Shown here: positions 45,438 through 56,861 of the stretch, piece after piece | Layout: each line of letters opens with the position of its first letter | Position numbering within the stretch: the stretch's first letter is position 1 | NCBI GenBank assembly: GCA_963691655.1 | Contig: OY829326.1 | Coordinates: 95,473,235 to 95,537,234, forward strand | From: Toxonevra muliebris | Taxonomy: Eukaryota; Arthropoda; Insecta; Diptera; Pallopteridae | Reading direction: 5' to 3' | Length of the DNA stretch: 64,000 bases | Program-made: the position numbers and the translations under genes | Notes under the pieces: model-generated | What the model was told of the DNA's origin: nothing | Database searches by the model: none | Seen by the model: the letters and a program-made list of their open reading frames with translations, nothing else

Positions 45438-46333
45438 GTGCATGCGGGAAAATTTAAATTAAACAAAAATAGATTCCTTAAAATGCAGTGGTGTATGGCG
45501 GATTGCTTAAAATTAATAAACATTTTTAGGCAATTTGAGTGTCTATGGAACTATAGGAGTGCCGAATATAAGTGTATTGATTTAAGAAAAAAAAAGCTTG
45601 GAGCCAAATATCGAATGAATGCGGTAAAAGTGTATACGAAATAAAAAGAAAAATAAAGCATTTGCGAACTGCATATGTTGCCGAAAAGAAGGAAGGAGAA
45701 GCGCTTTAGGAGCGCCATTTGTTTTATTACAATGATCTTAAATTTCTAGACTCCGTTATTTGTTTGCGAAAAACAATAAGTAATTTAGAGCCGGTAAGAA
45801 GCTGGAATGGTTTTCATTGACAACTGTTTTATTTCTAATAAACATACTCATATTTTTATTTCTCATAGGAAAGCATAGAATTTGGCACTGAAGCTATCGA
45901 GTCCGTTCCAATTATGAATTCGAATATTTCGATTCTTTCATCTTTGCAACCGACGACATCGTCTCTGACGCTATCACCTCCGGCAACATCGCTTTTGACA
46001 CAACCGGTTCCTCGTCGGCGCCAAAAAAAACATACAGAGAGTCAAAGTTTGATAAAGCAATTGATGTTATCATTGCATCGTCATCTACTACTGAAATCGA
46101 TAATGTGTTCACTTCCTTTGGGAAAATCCATTCAACTGGGACAATCGCCATTCAACTGCAAACAGTTAAGCCTTGCTGAGGCGATAGAAACCATGTCTCA
46201 AATATACACGCTTGTGTCGAAAAAAGTGTTACAATCCATAATAGCCTCACAGAATGTGCGTAGTTCATCAAGTTCTACTGGAGACAATATACTGCAAACT
46301 GCTTTAAGTTCAGCAGATATATTATTTGAGTAA
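45438..46333 (+). pseudogene. MADF-domain protein of a Harbinger-type element
   Basis: The frame from 45438 reads CLKLINIFRQFECLWNYRSA, then EYKCIDLRKKK, the first helix of a MADF (Myb/SANT-like) DNA-binding domain. At an A-run (45588-45596) a frameshift leads to NECGKSVYEIKRKIKHLRTA, then YVAEKKEG and FYYNDLKFLDSVI, completing the domain. A 75-bp intron (45794-45868, GTAAGA...TCATAG) leads to a Ser/Thr-rich tail ending at a stop at 46331. It converges on the transposase gene at 46665, the usual two-gene layout of PIF/Harbinger elements, where this protein helps the transposase bind DNA. A frameshift and a TAG at about 45708 disable it. Confidence 0.75.
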
Positions 46334-46664
46334 AACAAATCCTTTTCTTGTTTATTTTCTGTTATTTAAAAACAGCTACAAATGAATTTTTCTTTTTAAA
46401 TTTATGACCTCATTTTAATGAATTAAAAAAAATATAATGATAATAATTCATGAAGGATGTACATGTCGAGTCAATTTATTTTTATTCTTTTTTTAAATAT
46501 AATAAGCATAAATGCATATGTGACATAATAATAATAATACCGAAATGTGTTTTTCTAATCAATATTTAATTTTAATATTTATTATATTGCAATTTGTTTT
46601 CTTATTTTGTTCCATTTGTTCCATATTTGCAAACATTGTCCCTTATTTGGCATATCGATGTCTC
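46334..46664. other. intergenic spacer of the Harbinger pair
   Basis: AT-rich, includes an (ATA)n run near 46529. It probably holds the 3' ends of both convergent genes. Confidence 0.5.
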
Positions 46665-47308
46665 TTAATTTTGTACTGACAGAGATGATATTGTTGCTGG
46701 CAGATTTTGCGGTATGTAGTCTTGGCCTACATTCTGTGGTTTAATTAGGTCGCGCGAAAGATAATTATGTAGTATGCAACATACTTTTACAAGCATGACA
46801 CAAGTTTCAAGTTTTACTTCTATGGGACAGTGAAAAACTCGAAATCGGGCAGCAAGTCTTCCAAACGCCATTTCCACTGACATCCGTGCCCTACTCAACC
46901 TATAATTGAAAACTTCTAGGGAAGTATTCAGGTTAGAGTTTCGGTTATAAGCTTTCATCATATTTCGACTCAACCCTAAAATATCGTCACCTTTTAATGC
47001 TTCATCTGCCGGAAGCTTTAATTTTCCTACTCTCATTGCTTTATAGAAAGAACTATTTTTCAAAACATCAACATCAGATGCTCTCCCATTTCCGCCAACA
47101 TCAATATAAATGAACTGCTGTGTGCGTCAACTACGCCTTTATAATTATAAAAATCAGGACCGGAATCAGACGGGGCTTTAATATGAATATGCTTTTCATT
47201 GATGGCACCCAATGTGTATGGAAATTGCCAAATCGTATCAAAATCATTCGCCACAGAGTACCACTCGCTTTCTGTGGTAGGTGTCTGCAAAAATAAATAA
47301 GTAGGCAA
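46665..47308 (-). pseudogene. PIF/Harbinger (DDE_4) transposase, truncated
   Basis: Minus strand: FPYTLGAINEKHIHIKAP (first catalytic position, Asn instead of Asp), YNYKGVVDAHSSSF, then after a 1-bp frameshift IDVGGNGRASDVDVL (second Asp kept), LKLPADEALKGDDILG, YRLSRARMSVEMAFGRLAAR (third catalytic Glu kept), VKVCCILHNYLSRD. This is the HARBI1-like order, C-terminal two thirds. The N-terminal third is missing because the gypsy fragment starts about 35 bases upstream. It converges on the MADF gene. Confidence 0.9.
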
Positions 47309-47344
47309 TAAATAAATGTATGGGAGTTAGCAATGATGCAACTG

Positions 47345-48415
47345 CACCTTTATCCGCCCATCACGCCAATTTGTCTCCGTCACTTTCGCTTCATCTTCGG
47401 CCAATAGTATCTCTCATACCCTACTCAAGGTGACCCGCTAAAGGGTCATCATGACATTCGACTAATGCCGTTGCCCTATCACCCTTACTTAGGACTCTTT
47501 TCCAGTCATATGCCTGGCTATACATATTCTGAGATACAGTTTTGGCGTGCTTGTACAACTCTCCATTATGTATACGCCACGCCGGATAATTTAATGGGGT
47601 TTCCGATACCCTTTTACACATTGTTTAACCACGTATCACGCTACGACTGCGCGACTTCATTCACGACTGGCACGTTTGTCGACAACATGTCTGGAACGAC
47701 ATGTTCTTTTCCTTTACGATGTACGATCACGTAATCGTATTGTTGCAACTTCAACGCCCATCGCGCCAATCTACCGTACGGATCTTTTAAGTTGTTGAGC
47801 CATACTAACTAATAATGATCGGTCACCACTGTGAAACGAACACCTTCGATGCATGGTCTCAATCACCCACAAAACCGCCAAACATTCCTTCTCCGTCGTT
47901 GAGTAGTTTCTTTCACTCCTACTCAAGGGCCTACTTAGGTAAGGGCTTCACTAATTCCGCGAAATGTGACACAAACCTACGGTACCAGGAAATAGCTCCT
48001 ACAAAGGATTTAACTTCCTTAACATTTTGGGGCGCTGGTGTCTTAAGCATGGCCTCGACCTTCTCCGGATCTACATATAGACCCTGTCGATCTACAACAT
48101 ACCCAAGATACTTAAGCGAAGATAAACACTTCTGTCGATTTAAACGTAAACCCGCTTTGCATATTCGGGCCAAGGCCTCCTTGAGCACTTCAATGTGTTT
48201 CGCGAACGTGTTCGTGACTATGATGATATAATCAAGGTACACGAGCACGTGAGGCTCTAAGTCGGCACCAATGACTCTGTTAATAAACCTCTGCCAAGTG
48301 GCAGGCGCATTATGCAGACCGAAAGGCATACGTTTGAATTGGTACAAACCCTTACCAGGGACAATAAATGCCGTGAAGGCCTTAGAATCCTCCGTTACTG
48401 GTATTTGCCAGTAGG
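47345..48415 (-). pseudogene. Ty3/gypsy pol fragment (RT to integrase N-terminus)
   Basis: Minus strand: YWQIPVTEDSKAFTAFIVP, QFKRMPFGLHNAPATWQRF, HVLVYLDYIIIV (catalytic Y-x-D-D reads Y-L-D-Y), YLGYVVDRQGLYVDPEKV, KSFVGAISWYRRFV, then a degraded RNase H and, at 47621-47421, AWRIHNGELYK and ECHDDPLAGHLE, the His part of the integrase zinc-binding domain. The second Asp of the RT active site is lost. No LTRs are seen. The fragment begins and ends abruptly between the Harbinger transposase and the second CACTA copy. Confidence 0.9.
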
Positions 48416-48548
48416 TGAATTTATTGAATCTACTATTGAATTCGCTGGTTCGGAACTAGAACTTTTCACTGCAAGGGAGGTACAAATTTAATATTTTTCA
48501 CCCATTATAATGCTCTTTCTTTCCGGCCATTGCTTTCTCATATAATGA

Positions 48549-49820
48549 TTGCGAGAAATAGTAAGGCCAAATATTTATTTGCAACGGTTTGTGGATGAGC
48601 TGCTGCATTTATTAGGAAATGGTTTAGAATTCAATGGCAAACATTATTCGATTCATTGCCGGTCTTTTATTTGCGATGCTCCTGCAAGATCATACATCTT
48701 GGAAGTAAAAGAATACACTGGCTTTTCTTGTTGCTTAAAATGTACTCAGATTGGAGAATCGGTAGGACATAGGATGATTTTTCATAGTGAAACTCATAAT
48801 ATTAGAACTGATTCTGATTCCCGTTCGCGATGTTATGTAAATCATCATAAATTGTTTGAGCCAACAGCAATTGAGAAATTACCAATCAACATTATAAAAT
48901 CTTTCCCTCACGACTATTTGCATGTAGTGGGCCTTGGCGTCATGAAATGTTTACTTCTCGTTTGGGATAGGCATAGAAAGAGGGCATATTCGTTGAAATT
49001 ACCAAAAATAAATATACTAAACTCAAAAATACAATTTTTGAGGAATCAAGTTCCTAAAGAATTTGCACGACATCCACGTACCCTAAAAGAAATCGAAAGT
49101 TTTAAGGCTACAGAGCTGAGACAATTTCTGTTATATACTGGAACTGTCTTACTTGTCAACAGTTTAGATCTCGAAAGGTATAATCATTTTTTGCTGTTTA
49201 GTTTAGGTATTCGAATTTTACTAAATAAAAAATCTTGCATTGAAAACAATGAATGTGCGAAAATACTTTTAAATGATTTCGTTAAAAATATTTCTAGGCT
49301 TTATGATGTGTCTTTCTTAACCTTTAGCTTTCATTGCCTTACCCATTTTCATAGTGATGCATTAAATTATTCAAGTTTGAAAATTTTTTGTCCAAACTCA
49401 AGCGAAAATTTATAATCGTATAGTTGAGGAAAGTTTGTGCTCCAATGACTATTTAGAGGGGAAAACTGAAAAGGAAAATTTGGAAAACGGGCCGTTGAAG
49501 TCATTAAATACAAACTTTTTTTTATTTATCCACAAAGAAAACCAGACAATTACTACAGAGTAAAAAATAGAATAATTAATGTTATAAGTATTTGACATGA
49601 AAATGGTGTTTTTGAAATTATATCCCTGGAAGTTATAAACTTGAAAGATTTTTTCAATGTACCAATAAAATCATCGAATTTCAACATTAAATGTTGTGCC
49701 AGTTTAAAGTTTTCTAGTTCTCAATTTCAACATACCTCGGAAGAAATATCACAAAAAGTTATTTTGTTTAGTAATTTTGAATGTAACCAATTTGAATTTA
49801 TACCTCTTATTCACATATAG
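48549..49820 (+). pseudogene. CACTA/EnSpm-type transposase, C-terminal half, copy 2
   Basis: The plus frame 48549-49415 (288 codons, no ATG at its start) reads FVDELLHLLGNGLEFNGKHY, ICDAPARSYILEVKEYTGFS, CCLKC (zinc ribbon-like), FPHDYLHVVGLGVMK, VPKEFARHPRTLKEIESFKA, TELRQFLLYTGTVLLVNS, FVKNISRLYDVSF. After a frameshift, YNRIVEESLCSNDY and, to about 49820, IPIKSSNFNIKCC and CNQFEFIPLIHI follow. These match the minus-strand copy at 32891-35607 in order. The longest open frame of the window. The 5' half is absent; the sequence before 48540 joins the gypsy fragment. Confidence 0.8.
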
Positions 49821-50104
49821 ATGGATCTCAATAATACATTTATATCTGTTGCTGGAATGGAGAATCAAGTAACAAAACAAGGTGAGGATATTTAATATGG
49901 ATTTGTTATTTGAGGCGAATTATATTTCTGATTTATGTATTTTGTAATTTTTTAGATCTGGATGACTTAAATAATAAATTAGAGAATTTTATAAATAATT
50001 TGTTAAAATGAAACTTTTCTTTTCCTAAAACCCTCTCATATATTATTTTAAATTTTAAATATTGCGCGGTAAAAATGTACACAGAGCTGATTTTATCTTA
50101 CATC
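49821..50104. other. no gene recognised
   Basis: AT-rich downstream flank of the CACTA relic; short acidic frames only. Confidence 0.45.
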
Positions 50105-50345
50105 TCAATTCGTCCGCCATATTTGATCTACCATTTTGAATTTTTTAAACCTGACTGCAGATTTGTAATCAGTGACCCTTAAAACACTGCATTTTTCATT
50201 ATATTTCGTTGGTATGAGTAAGATAAAATCCGCCCACCATATTTGATCCGCCATTTTGAATGTTTGAAATCTGACTGCAGATGTGTAACCAACGACCTTT
50301 AAAACTTTTCGGACCGCTGCACTTCTCATTATGTCTGGCCGTGGG
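50105..50345 (+). repeat. tandem duplication, period about 120
   Basis: Two units contain CCATATTTGATC, CCATTTTGAAT, CTGACTGCAGAT.TGTAA and GACC.TTAAAAC. They are diverged by point changes. Confidence 0.8.
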
Positions 50346-50504
50346 TGTAAGTTTGATGAAATCCGTTCTGTATACATTTCTTTCCTGCACTTCTAGACAT
50401 ATGCACACCTCCTGCTCCAAGGGCGCATGCTTAGGGCTCATTTGAAAGGGCATGGTTCAGTCTTTAATTTCTATTAGTAGCACGTCAGAGTTCAGCTCCA
50501 CAAT

Positions 50505-50616
50505 TGGAAAGTTTTTGACCACAAATTCGTGCTCAGCAAGAAAAATTCATTCGGAAACACTAGGAATCATCTTATTCGCAAAACCCACGCAGAGCAGTAT
50601 AATATACGGTACCTTC
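50505..50616 (+). repeat. dispersed repeat, copy 2 (partner at 3177-3290)
   Basis: Aligns with 3177-3290 through AAGTTTTTGACC, AAAAATTCATTCG and AAACACTAGGAA. Non-coding. Confidence 0.7.
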
Positions 50617-51432
50617 ATATGTGATAAATTCTTATTTATTTATTTAATTTTACTTGAACTTTACTTGATACATAAATAAAAATTATTTTGTTACGGCAAT
50701 TCTGTATTTTAAATTTTATTTGACATCGATGGCAACGCTATATCTTCTTATGAGTGCAATTGGATGCCCTTCCGTTCCGCTCCGTTCATGTTTGAGAAAA
50801 AGTTGAGAATTTGACATTTCTTAATTTGAGAATTAAGGAAAATCCCATATTAAAAATTACCCTTTTAGTTTAAGAACGCTATTAACGGTTAGTTTAGGTG
50901 CATTTGAGAATGAACGTTTGAAGTTTGAGAAAAGTATTAGTTATCAAATGCACCTCAAATTGAGATTAAGCTAAAATGTTTGTTGGGATAGGTTTGTTTT
51001 TCAAATACCAACTAGTATGTAGCCGCAGCAAAATAAGTTCCGAAAAAAGTGAACATATAAAAATGAGTACATCAAAAAAAAAAAGTGCTTTAGTATGATG
51101 TTCACTTCTTGTGGTACTTCGAGTCTTTTCAATTTATGAAGTGAAGCTGAAAATAATACAGTGATGTTGACAATGACTTTGAGATTCGAATTAGAGCTTG
51201 CAAGGATTTTCAGCTATTTTAATAATAAATCTTATTTTTAGATAATTTGTTTATATTTAACTGCCGATATACTTATGTATGCAACATTGAAAAATTGGCT
51301 GTTGTCTTCATACAATAAATAAATTTTATTGTTAATTAAAAGAAATAAAATATGATGGCTCTTTTATTATTTGTCAGCCAAAATTAACGTGATTTTACTT
51401 TTACTAAAGGCATTAATTATTCAATAAAACGT
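50617..51432. other. no gene recognised
   Basis: AT-rich; no coding or repeat structure that I can support. Confidence 0.5.
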
Positions 51433-51959
51433 TTAACTCTTTCATACCCAATGTTGCGTATATGTAACATTCACTTAAATGTGGCATAAATAAGGAAGTT
51501 AACAAATTTTACTATTAATATTATTTGTATTCGGTTCTGTTAGGTGTTCTTCACGTTTACTGATTGCCGATTTCTTGCTTATGTAATATTTTTTTAATGT
51601 TTTGTCTTTGAAATGTCTTTGAAATCCAGCAAAAAACCTAAGTGCAAAACTTTGTAGTAAAATCTTTTGCACTATTTTTTGAAAAGAAATGTTTTTAATT
51701 ATCACTAAGCGAAAATTGTCTTTATGAGATACGTTTATAAAAGATAAGAGAATATGAAAATCCAAAAATTGGTGAAAAAGAGTTATCCAGTGGTTGTCTA
51801 CAGCTTCATAGCTATGTTTTTTTAAACTTTAATAAAGGACAAGCAAATCAATGTAGAAGCAAGAAATTGTGTCATGATTGTGGAAGACCTAAGCAACTGT
51901 AATTTCAAAACAAATTGTTTCTATCAAGCCCTATTAAAATTCGGGCGTCAAAGGGTTAA
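51433..51959. mobile_element. TTAA-flanked element with piggyBac-like ends (527 bp)
   Basis: Left end TTAACTCTTTCATACCCAAT; right end in reverse TTAACCCTTTGACGCCCGAA. TTAA is at both boundaries (51433-51436, 51956-51959), the target site of piggyBac. A minus frame at 51499-51765 and a plus Cys-rich run (CRSKKLCHDCGRPK near 51855) could be transposase remnants, but the match is weak. Confidence 0.6.
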
Positions 51960-52289
51960 AAATCAAACAAGAAAAATGTAATTCAAGACTTTTTATTTTT
52001 ATTCTGAAACAAAAACATTTCAGTTTAAAAAAAATCCTATATAAAATAACAAAAACTTTAGTATTTAATTAATTTTTTTTGTTTTGTTTATATAAAACTA
52101 TAAAATAACATAGAAGTGAACTTCGAAATTTATAGTTCAAATTATTCTTTTAATCAATTTTTCTTATTCTTTTTCAATTTATTCTTATTTTTAAATGATA
52201 TGACTACTAATTTTTTTTAAACTGAAATAAATTAAATAAGACTTCATATAAAAACTAAATAAAATATATTTGGCGAGGGTTTACGTTGC
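51960..52289. other. no gene recognised
   Basis: AT-rich flank downstream of the hAT relic. Confidence 0.5.
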
Positions 52290-53600
52290 AACTCATTTAA
52301 ATTCACTTAATTATTCTTTCTACTTCTTTATAAATATTTGTTTTGTTAATATTAGAATGTAAAAACATTATTTGGTTGACAATAACAGAATTAGTTCGAA
52401 TGACAGACCTTTTTTCTGTAACTAAATTCCTAGACATTGAAAAAATTCTTCCCGAAGCAGCAGTACTTGCTGGAGTGGCTAGTAATTTACAGATTATTTT
52501 ATACAAAAAAGGACACTCTGCTTTATGTGAGTTCTACCACTGCAAAATATTAAAATCTTCATGAAATTCTACATCCGTATTTTCATACTGGCTGATTTCA
52601 TGTTTAATGTTATCGTCGGAATTCAATGCTGCTGATTCTGATGACATTTTAGATGTTGAAGGCATATCACCGTCTTCACCGCTTATATTTTTTGCAGAGC
52701 TTCTCATTAACTTTTTGCATTCCATTTTTATAATATTTTATCGCTATCCGTAAATTGTTTTAATTTGTTTGTGTGTGGAATCTTTTTCCACAGTGCAATT
52801 TTATGACTTATGTTAATATTTTTAAGTACTACTTCATTTAAATAATAAATCAACTTTTCTTTTAAAGTTTTTACAATAACGAGATCTTCTTGGTTAATAC
52901 CACAAACTTTCTTCAACCTATGACTATAATGCAAAGTCGCATAATTTTCACCCTTCAACTTTTTTGATCTTTCTTCAAACGAACTGAAAACTTTTACAAC
53001 CGCGTTAATTGCATTTCATTATTTTCTTGCAGGATGGAAGTTTTGTCAACCCAATTTTGTTCGACTGATCGTAATAAATAACACATTGTATTCCTGCGAG
53101 TAGGGGAAAAACTTTTTAGAATACTCTGAAGCTTTGAACTGATACCGTATTTTTAAAAATATCTTACAAGTTTTGTGCATATGATACATTGCACAGTTCT
53201 GCGATTTCTTCTGTTTCTTTTATAGATTTTTCTACTGCATTATTAAATAAATGATTGATGTAAAAAATGTGGTTGCAAGAACGAAATACTGAAATCATAT
53301 TAGCGCCTCTATCACTAACGACAAAAACTTTGCCACTCAATTCGCAATTAAAATCAGCTAAAGACTTGTAAACTTTATTTTTAATGTTCAAACTGTATCC
53401 CTGCAAAAGAAAAACTTTACGCTGGCCAATGGTATTATTTTTCAATCTTATTGACATTGCTACGGTTGATACATATCGCATACATAAATGGTTTTTCAAA
53501 TGAACAATGGATGCAACCTGTTTCCAGGGAGGGACTAAGGCCCCGCCGATCCCCCCCCCCCCTCCCCAGAACCCGACAATCTTATAGCAAACAGTCATTT
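52290..53600 (-). pseudogene. hAT transposase, decayed, with small insertion
   Basis: Minus strand order: TVAMSIRLKNNTIGQRKVFL, FNCELSGKVFVVSDRGANMI (catalytic Asp region), CNHIFYINHLFNNAVEKSI (C-x-x-H-x-x-N block), KYGISSKLQSILKSFSPTRR, NWVDKTSILQE, ALWKKIPHTNKLKQFT, an acidic linker, and KLLATPASTAASGRIFSMSR, then LVTEKRSVIRTNSVIVNQI (hATC core, 52303-52506). Several frameshifts. At 53515-53580 a piece beginning CAGGGAGGGACTAAGGCCCC with a C-run is inserted near the 5' side. The C-terminus is the best preserved part. Confidence 0.85.
53515..53580. mobile_element. hAT-type MITE end with poly-C tract
   Basis: CCAGGGAGGGACTAAGGCCC followed by a run of C resembles the ends of hAT-type non-autonomous elements (compare AAGGCCGTATTTAGG plus C-run at 2876). 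It interrupts the hAT reading frame. Confidence 0.4.
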
Positions 53601-53739
53601 TTGAGAAATCAAAAATATTTAGATTTTTCCAAAAAAGTATATAATTTCAACAAATGAAAAACTTTAGGATTTAAAATACTATTTTATATTATATTTTATT
53701 TTAATAATAATAATTTAAAATAAATATTAAAATGAGGTC

Positions 53740-54230
53740 GGTCTAGCGTTTGCAGACCAGTGTTTGATCTGATTTCTGATTTAAATTTTGGTTTGCTTTT
53801 AATTTGTATTTGGCGTCTTTTTAGCCTCAGTTTTAATCTAACTCCTAGTTTGAGTTGTGGTTAATATTTTCGTCTGAATTGGTTTGATTTTGATACTATT
53901 TTGGTCTGAATTTCGGTCCGAAATCGGACTGAATTTTGTTTTAAAATTTGCCTGAATTCGTCGGGAATTTAGGTATAGTTTCTCTTTAATTTAAGTTAAA
54001 ATTTTTTGATGTAAATATTCATCAGATATTCCTACCAGTTTTTGGTCTGAGTTTTAGGCTACCTTCGTTCGGTATTTGGTGTCCTTTGGCCTAAAGTTTT
54101 GTCTAACTATTAGTCTGAGTTGTTGGGTTTATAGTCTGACTTTTGACCTGAATTTGATCTCATTTTGGTCTATTTTTGTTGGAATTTTGGCCTAATTCGT
54201 GGTCTGAACATTGTTTTTTTCACCGGTTGT
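53740..54230 (+). repeat. degenerate TTTGGTCTGAATTT repeat, left part
   Basis: Irregular copies of TTTGGTCTGAATT, TTTGATCTGA and TTTTGTCTGAATT in one orientation. The same repeat resumes at 55930-56200, beyond the mariner element. Confidence 0.75.
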
Positions 54231-54637
54231 TGCCCGGTACCCGAAAGCGTTGAAATTTAAAACGTATTGGTTTTTTGGTCAAATTAAGGTATATTTACAT
54301 TTTATGTAATGTATGACAGACTTAAAGAACGTATTTAATTTTTCATAAAAATTAAATGCTTGGTTATGGAGTTGTGAGATCGTAAACTCACCACCAGGCC
54401 GATATTAATAGTGATATCGATGCTAAGAGTGATATGAATATATATTTTAAAAATTCGTTTAAAGTACAATCCAAATCAACTGTTATCTTAATTTAATTTT
54501 TTTTTTCAGGTTTTTGTTTCGACCACAAATGACCCAAAAAATAGAAATGTATCAAATTGTTTCATTAAAAATTTTTCTCAAAAGAAATTAAAATTTCCTT
54601 CAAATTGTTTTCTCAAAATAGATCATTTAACAATATA
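54231..54637. other. no gene recognised
   Basis: AT-rich flank of the mariner insertion. Confidence 0.5.
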
Positions 54638-55923
54638 CAGGGTGACAATTGTAAAGTGACGCAAGTTTAATACTCTGCAGCAAGCTTTGCCATTTACCGT
54701 TACTTTAATTTAAAAAGCAAATTCATTCATCATTGGCTTTGCTTTTAATTTCATTTGAATTTTTGTTATTACATTTTGAAATTTCCATAAAAATGGACAA
54801 GGAAAATATTCGTCGTGAAATTATGAAATTTCATTTGGCAAATTATAGTAGCCGTCAAATTGCAAAGGCTTTAAATTTGTCAAGTCGTACGGTGGACCGA
54901 GCTATTATTCGATATAATGAAACTGGGGGTTTTGGAGATAGAGACCGGGGAAAATTTTCAACAGTTGCCACTACTGGTTTAACAGAAAAAATTCGTAAAC
55001 GAATCAAGCAAAACCCATGGCGCTCAATGAGAAAAATCGCTAAGGAAGTGGGAGTAAACCGTGAAACAGTGCGAATCATTGCAAAATCAAAGCTTAATCT
55101 TAAGCCGTACAAGCTCCGAAAAGCTCAAGATCTGACACAAAAAAAGAAAGATTTGCGACTGCAAAGATGCAAGGTATTGCTACGCTCCTCCGTGTTAAAA
55201 AATGTTGAAAATATCTTGTTTACAGATGAAAAAATTTTCACGGTTGAACAACATTTCAATGCGCAAAATGACCGAATGTGGCTAACATCATCATTGCAAC
55301 AAAATAGGACTGTTGGCCGAGTTCAAAAGCCAGCTTCCGTTATGGTATGGGCTGGAGTTTCCGCTAATGCCAGAACCCCTCTAATATTCGCTGAAGAGGG
55401 TGTTAAAATTGACCAGGTTATTTATCGGAGCATTTTAAATGAACATGTTCTTCCCTGGGTCCAAGATACATTTGGAAATGAAAACTGGACTTTCCAGCAA
55501 GATTCTGCACCTTCCCACATGGCAAAATTAACGAAAACATGGATAAAAGACAATTTTTCTGGATTCATAACATCTCAAGAATGGCCACCATACTCCCCAG
55601 ACTTGAATCCAATGGACTACTCTATTTGGAGTATTTTAGAGAGTAAGGCTTCTGCATCTCAACACCAGTCTGGAGTCGCTGACAAATTCATTAGAGAAAG
55701 CCTGGACTGAAATTGATCAGGAAGTCCTGCGGCGAACAGTCGTACGATTTCCGGATCGATTGAAGGCATGTGTGCAGGCTAAAGGAGGTTATATTGAATG
55801 AGGTGGGGTTCAAATGAATGCTTATATATTCAGCAATGTTAACACTTAATTGTACTTAATGGAAGTACGTCCTTTTGAAAATAACTGCTGAAATGTATGC
55901 GTCACTTTACGATTGTCACCCTG
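54638..55923 (+). mobile_element. DD37D Tc1/mariner (maT-like) element, copy 2
   Basis: TIRs CAGGGTGACAATTGTAAAGT (54638) and ACTTTACGATTGTCACCCTG (to 55923), with TA on both sides. The transposase probably starts at ATG 54793 (MDKENIRREIMKFH); an upstream in-frame ATG at 54733 would add 20 hydrophobic residues. Two helix-turn-helix segments, GRPR-like FGDRDRGKF, ILFTDEKIF, NWTFQQDSAPSHMAK and PPYSPDLNPMDYSIW give an intact D-D-D triad with 37 residues between the last two. A 2-bp deletion at about 55665 replaces the last 40 residues with GVADKFIRESLD. It is nearly identical to copy 1 (26148-27434), which has its lesion at the other end of the gene. Confidence 0.95.
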
Positions 55924-55929
55924 TAAATC

Positions 55930-56200
55930 CATCAGAAAAATCATAATCAAGACTTTGATCTGAATTTGGTCTCATTTTGATATATTTTTATCTGAATTTT
56001 GTTCTTTTCTTGGTTTGAACTTCGATCTGAAAAAGTATTTGAATTTTAGTTTTAAATTTTTTCGAAATTTCCGCCTTTGGTTTCAGTTTTATTCCAGTTA
56101 TCTTTTAATTTTTAACCTGTATTTGATAAAATTTTTCCACCAGTTTTTGGTCTAGGTCTGGGTTTTGGTCGATAGTAAGTCTGATATTTATCTTTTAATT
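55930..56200 (+). repeat. degenerate TTTGGTCTGAATTT repeat, right part
   Basis: Continuation of 53740-54230, with GATCTGAATTTGGTCTCATT and related units. Old tandem repeat. Confidence 0.7.
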
Positions 56201-56861
56201 TAGGAAAAGAATTGGCAGACAAACAAACAATGCATATACTAATAAACGGACACCCTTTGAAGTCTTCAGTGAAAACATTCATAGTTTGGTTATCACACTA
56301 TTTCCGTTCATCAAGTAAATCGCGTGAATGAGACCAAACGTAGAGCACTTTGCTCACTTTGTCTATGTGGAAATCAGTCAAAAATTTGCAACCACATTTT
56401 TCACTCATGTGTGCGCCTACATAACAATTGGAATTGAAAATGTCAACTTACCTATTGATGATGCTTAAGAATTGTATTTTTCAATAACATAAATATTTCT
56501 TCACACGAAAATGCCAATAAAATCTTCTTTTTTTTATTTATCATCTTAGTATTCTTTATATTCTTAATATTATTTTTTTTACCACTTTTTATTTCTTTTA
56601 ATTAAGGACAGCCATAAGGTTAAGCAGCAATTTCAATTGTTTAGGTAAAGATTAAGATTTTTTTTTTTAATTTGAAATGATTTTTTTATTTTAATATTAT
56701 GTATCAGGCCAGTTTTCATGACTGAGTCAGGAGCTGATTCAATGATGAGAGCTCGAGATATAGCAGAACCACTTAACTACATATGTACAGGAGTTCCTTT
56801 TGAAATTTGAACTCAAAAATCTTTTAGGCAGTACGAGCTCCCCAGTACTACAGTCAAAAAA
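56201..56861. other. no gene recognised
   Basis: AT-rich with long T runs; no coding similarity. Confidence 0.5.

Noticed and set aside
47465..48231. Plus-strand frames of 89 and 138 codons
   Set aside because: Shadows of the minus-strand gypsy RNase H, RT and integrase coding sequence.
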